DNA from: Clostridiales bacterium
Lineage (GTDB): Bacteria; Bacillota; Clostridia; TANB77; CAG-508
NCBI GenBank assembly: GCA_019417465.1
Contig: DXVF01000001.1
Coordinates: forward strand, 161,926-225,925
Direction of reading: 5' to 3'
DNA: 64,000 nucleotides
Every line of letters begins with the position of its first letter. The stretch's first letter is position 1. The notes under the pieces are model-generated. The model made no database searches and had not been told where the DNA came from. It saw only the letters and a program-made list of their open reading frames with translations. Shown piece by piece: positions 62,072-64,000 of this stretch. Position numbers and translations under genes: made by a program.

Positions 62072-63134
62072 TTATTCTTCATTTCCTTTTAATCTTTCTG
62101 CACGATCTGCAGCTATTAAATTATCAATCATTTCATCTAAATTTCCATTTAAGAAATCATCCATTTGATATATACTCATTCCTATTCTATGGTCTGTAAT
62201 TCTTCCTTGTGGATAATTATATGTTCTAATTTTCTCGCTTCTGTCACCAGTTCCTACTTGAATTTTTCTTTCATTTGCAAGTTTTGCATCTCTTTCGGCT
62301 CTTTCCTTTTCATAAAGTCTAGATTGTAATAATTTCATAGCATATTCTCTATTTTGTAATTGTGACCTTTCAGTTTGACATTCAGCAATAATACCTGTTG
62401 GAATATGGGTTAACCTTACGGCTGATGATGTTTTATTAACATGTTGACCACCTGCACCAGATGCTCTATATACATCCATTTTTATATCTGCTGGGTTTAT
62501 TTCTATTTCCACATCTTCTACTACAGGTAATACTGCAACAGTAGCAGCTGATGTATGTATTCTTCCGCTACTTTCTGTATCTGGCACTCTTTGTACTCTG
62601 TGACCACCACTTTCAAATTTTAATCTACTATATACACCTTTACCTGTCACCATAAATGAAATCTCTTTATATCCACCAAGTCCTGTTTCATTTTCATTTA
62701 GGACATCTAATTTCCAATGTTTTCTTTCTGCATACATAGAATACATTCTAAATAATGTTCCAGCAAATAAAGCTGCCTCATCCCCACCAGTTCCTGCTCT
62801 TATTTCACATATTACGTTTTTATCATCATCTGGATCTTTTGGAATTAATAATACTTTTAATTCTTCTTCTATCTTTGGCAATTTTTCCTTTGCATCTAAT
62901 ATATCAACTTCCGCAAGTTCTTTTAGTTCTGGATCATTTAACATTTCTTTTGCATCTTCTAATTGTTTTTGCGTATTTTTATATTCTCTATACTTTTGTA
63001 CAATTGGTTCTAATTCTGAATGTTCTTTCATAAATTCACGCCATTCGTTTTGTCTAGAAATAACATCTGGATCACTTATTTTTCCGAGTTAACTCTTCAT
63101 ATCTTTTCTCTACGTCCTCTAATTTTTGAAACAT
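62072..63134 (-). CDS. prfA: Peptide chain release factor 1
   Basis: 353 residues after joining at CGGA 63083-63086. Terminates translation at UAA/UAG. G-A-G-G-Q-H-V-N-K gives the catalytic GGQ. A P-A-D/P-x-T-like recognition region and the R-I-x-T-Y-N-Y-P-Q-G-R-(I/V)-T-D-H motif are present. The break is at codon 17 (Y-E-E-L-T, G, K-I-S-D-P-D-V), and the joined N-terminus has the same length as in relatives. ATG 63134 follows AGGAGATTAAAAAA. Confidence 0.96.
63083..63086 (-). other. CGGA +1 decoding site (prfA)
   Basis: ACT CGG A. The continuation is GGA AAA ATA AGT (G-K-I-S). The zero frame stops at TGA four codons on, a codon read by RF2, not RF1. Confidence 0.93.
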
Positions 63135-63283
63135 TTTTTTAATCTCCTCTTTTACATAATTTTCATGGTATATAAAGTATATTTATTATATACTAAAAAA
63201 ATCATATTTTCAATACATATAAAAATTATATTTGTTTTGATATATATATATTGTAATGGTTTGCTTGTAAGTACAGTCTTTTA

Positions 63284-63337
63284 AAAAAAGTATTATTATG
63301 TACCATCAAAAGTTACAATATAATACTTTTATTTTTT
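63284..63337 (-). terminator. Terminator of the partial ATPase gene
   Basis: AAGTATTATATTGT / ACATAATAATACTT stem followed by TTTTTTT on the minus strand. Confidence 0.7.
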
Positions 63338-64000
63338 AATCATTCAACTCTATATAATTATAATTTATATTTTTTCTATCAAAAATTTCCTTTTCTCTAT
63401 TTGTACATGTAAATAAAATTATTTGATTTTCTTTAAAATTATCTATCAAGAATTTTAAAGTGTTTTCTAATCTTTCATCATCATAATATGCAAATACTTC
63501 ATCTAAAATAATTGGCATATTTTCATCTGATATATCCTTTGCCATTGATAATCTAAGAGATAAATATAATTGTTCTATAGTACCTATACTTAATTTCTCT
63601 GCTGATACATATTCTCCAGATGGCAATTCAACAATAATTCCTTCTTCATCATTTACTGTAACTTTTTTATATTTACCATTAGAAATTTCCATTATATTTT
63701 CTGATAAATTTGATGTAAATTTAGGGGTTACACTATTTTTCATTTTTTCATATGCTTTTCCTAATAAAATTCTTGCCATATTTATTTTATCATTTTTTTC
63801 TTTTAACTCTTCATAATTTTGTCTTTCTATTTCTAATAATTCTTCTATATTTACTAAATCATCTAAATTTTCTATTATATTTTCTTTATTTAATTGCAAT
63901 GTATTTAAATTTAATTCTTTTTGTCTAATTAAATTTTGAATATTATCTATTACTTCATTAAAATCAATACAATTAAATAATATATTCAATTCATCATTAT
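63336..64000 (-). CDS. SMC/YhaN-like ATPase, C-terminal part (truncated by window edge)
   Basis: At least 217 residues; the frame is open to the right edge. A coiled-coil segment leads to the ABC signature L-S-I-G-T-I-E-Q-L-Y-L-S-L, Walker B P-I-I-L-D-E-V-F-A and an I-I-L-F-T-C-T-N-R D-loop/H-loop region. This resembles YhaN/RecN-type ATPases involved in DNA repair. Exact family uncertain without the N-terminus. Confidence 0.7.
   Translation of the reverse strand, partial: NDELNILFNCIDFNEVIDNIQNLIRQKELNLNTLQLNKENIIENLDDLVNIEELLEIERQNYEELKEKNDKINMARILLGKAYEKMKNSVTPKFTSNLSENIMEISNGKYKKVTVNDEEGIIVELPSGEYVSAEKLSIGTIEQLYLSLRLSMAKDISDENMPIILDEVFAYYDDERLENTLKFLIDNFKENQIILFTCTNREKEIFDRKNINYNYIELND

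Noticed and set aside
76..63086. Systematic sequencing or assembly insertion of C
   Set aside because: Errors would not be confined to codon boundaries before glycine codons. Equivalent insertions inside TGG or AGG, or in other phases, are absent, and no other frameshift type occurs. Raw reads were not available to prove this.
76..63086. Simple reassignment of CGG to another amino acid
   Set aside because: The frame changes after every in-frame CGG, so a three-base reassignment cannot explain the downstream sequence.

Overview
The window is very AT-rich, with clostridial-type gene content and order: gdpP-rplI-dnaB-tilS-ftsH, rpoB-rpoC, radC-mreB-mreC-mreD-PBP2-minC, plus mecA, spoIIE and CotF-type coat genes. 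This points to an uncultured, probably spore-forming member of the Clostridia. I cannot name a genus. Nearly all genes lie on the minus strand; the exceptions are a three-gene cluster at 47764-48679 and mecA at 55411-56041.

The main result concerns decoding. Fifteen genes look broken by a single-base frameshift, among them rpoC (three times), spoIIE (twice), ftsH, mreB, minC, the PBP2 gene, prfA, acpS, gdpP and mecA. All 20 breaks are the same event. An in-frame CGG is followed by A, T or C, and the true reading frame resumes one base later on the glycine codon GGN. I scanned every CGG triplet in the genes I recognise. None of the other in-frame codons is CGG, while CGG in the other two phases (GAC GGA, GCG GAA and similar) is common and harmless. 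At many sites the restored residue is a family-invariant glycine (RpoC C-G-V-E-V and G-A-R-G, MinC R-S-G-Q, AcpS N-G-R-P). The simplest reading is that CGGN works as a four-base glycine codon, or an equivalent highly efficient +1 shift at an unassigned CGG codon, used routinely across the genome. All CDS coordinates below span these sites and the proteins are described as joined.

Layout. 1-18960: cell-surface operon with a dockerin-bearing exported protein, a 2780-residue Ig-like repeat protein with a C-terminal membrane anchor, a small membrane protein visible only when CGGA is decoded, and a giant RCC1-repeat protein running off the left edge. 19229-20620: a RhuM-family gene bracketed by two near-identical palindromes. 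20631-28623: ftsH, tilS, dnaB, rplI, three small membrane proteins and gdpP. 28985-36760: rpoC and rpoB, separated by an unusually long spacer holding a structured-RNA candidate. 37285-42474: sortase, AI-2E-type permease, G5/3D cell-wall protein, an unknown protein, TatD and AcpS. 42714-47165: WG-repeat protein and SpoIIE. 47412-47533: a second copy of the RNA candidate. 47764-48679: three small plus-strand genes. 48878-55155: minC, PBP2, mreDCB, radC and a DUF4321 protein. 55411-64000: mecA, M23 peptidase, two CotF-type proteins, pcrA, low-molecular-weight phosphatase, ZIP transporter, prfA and a partial ATPase gene.

No tRNA, rRNA, CRISPR array or insertion sequence was recognised. The decoding tRNA predicted by the main finding is therefore not in this window.
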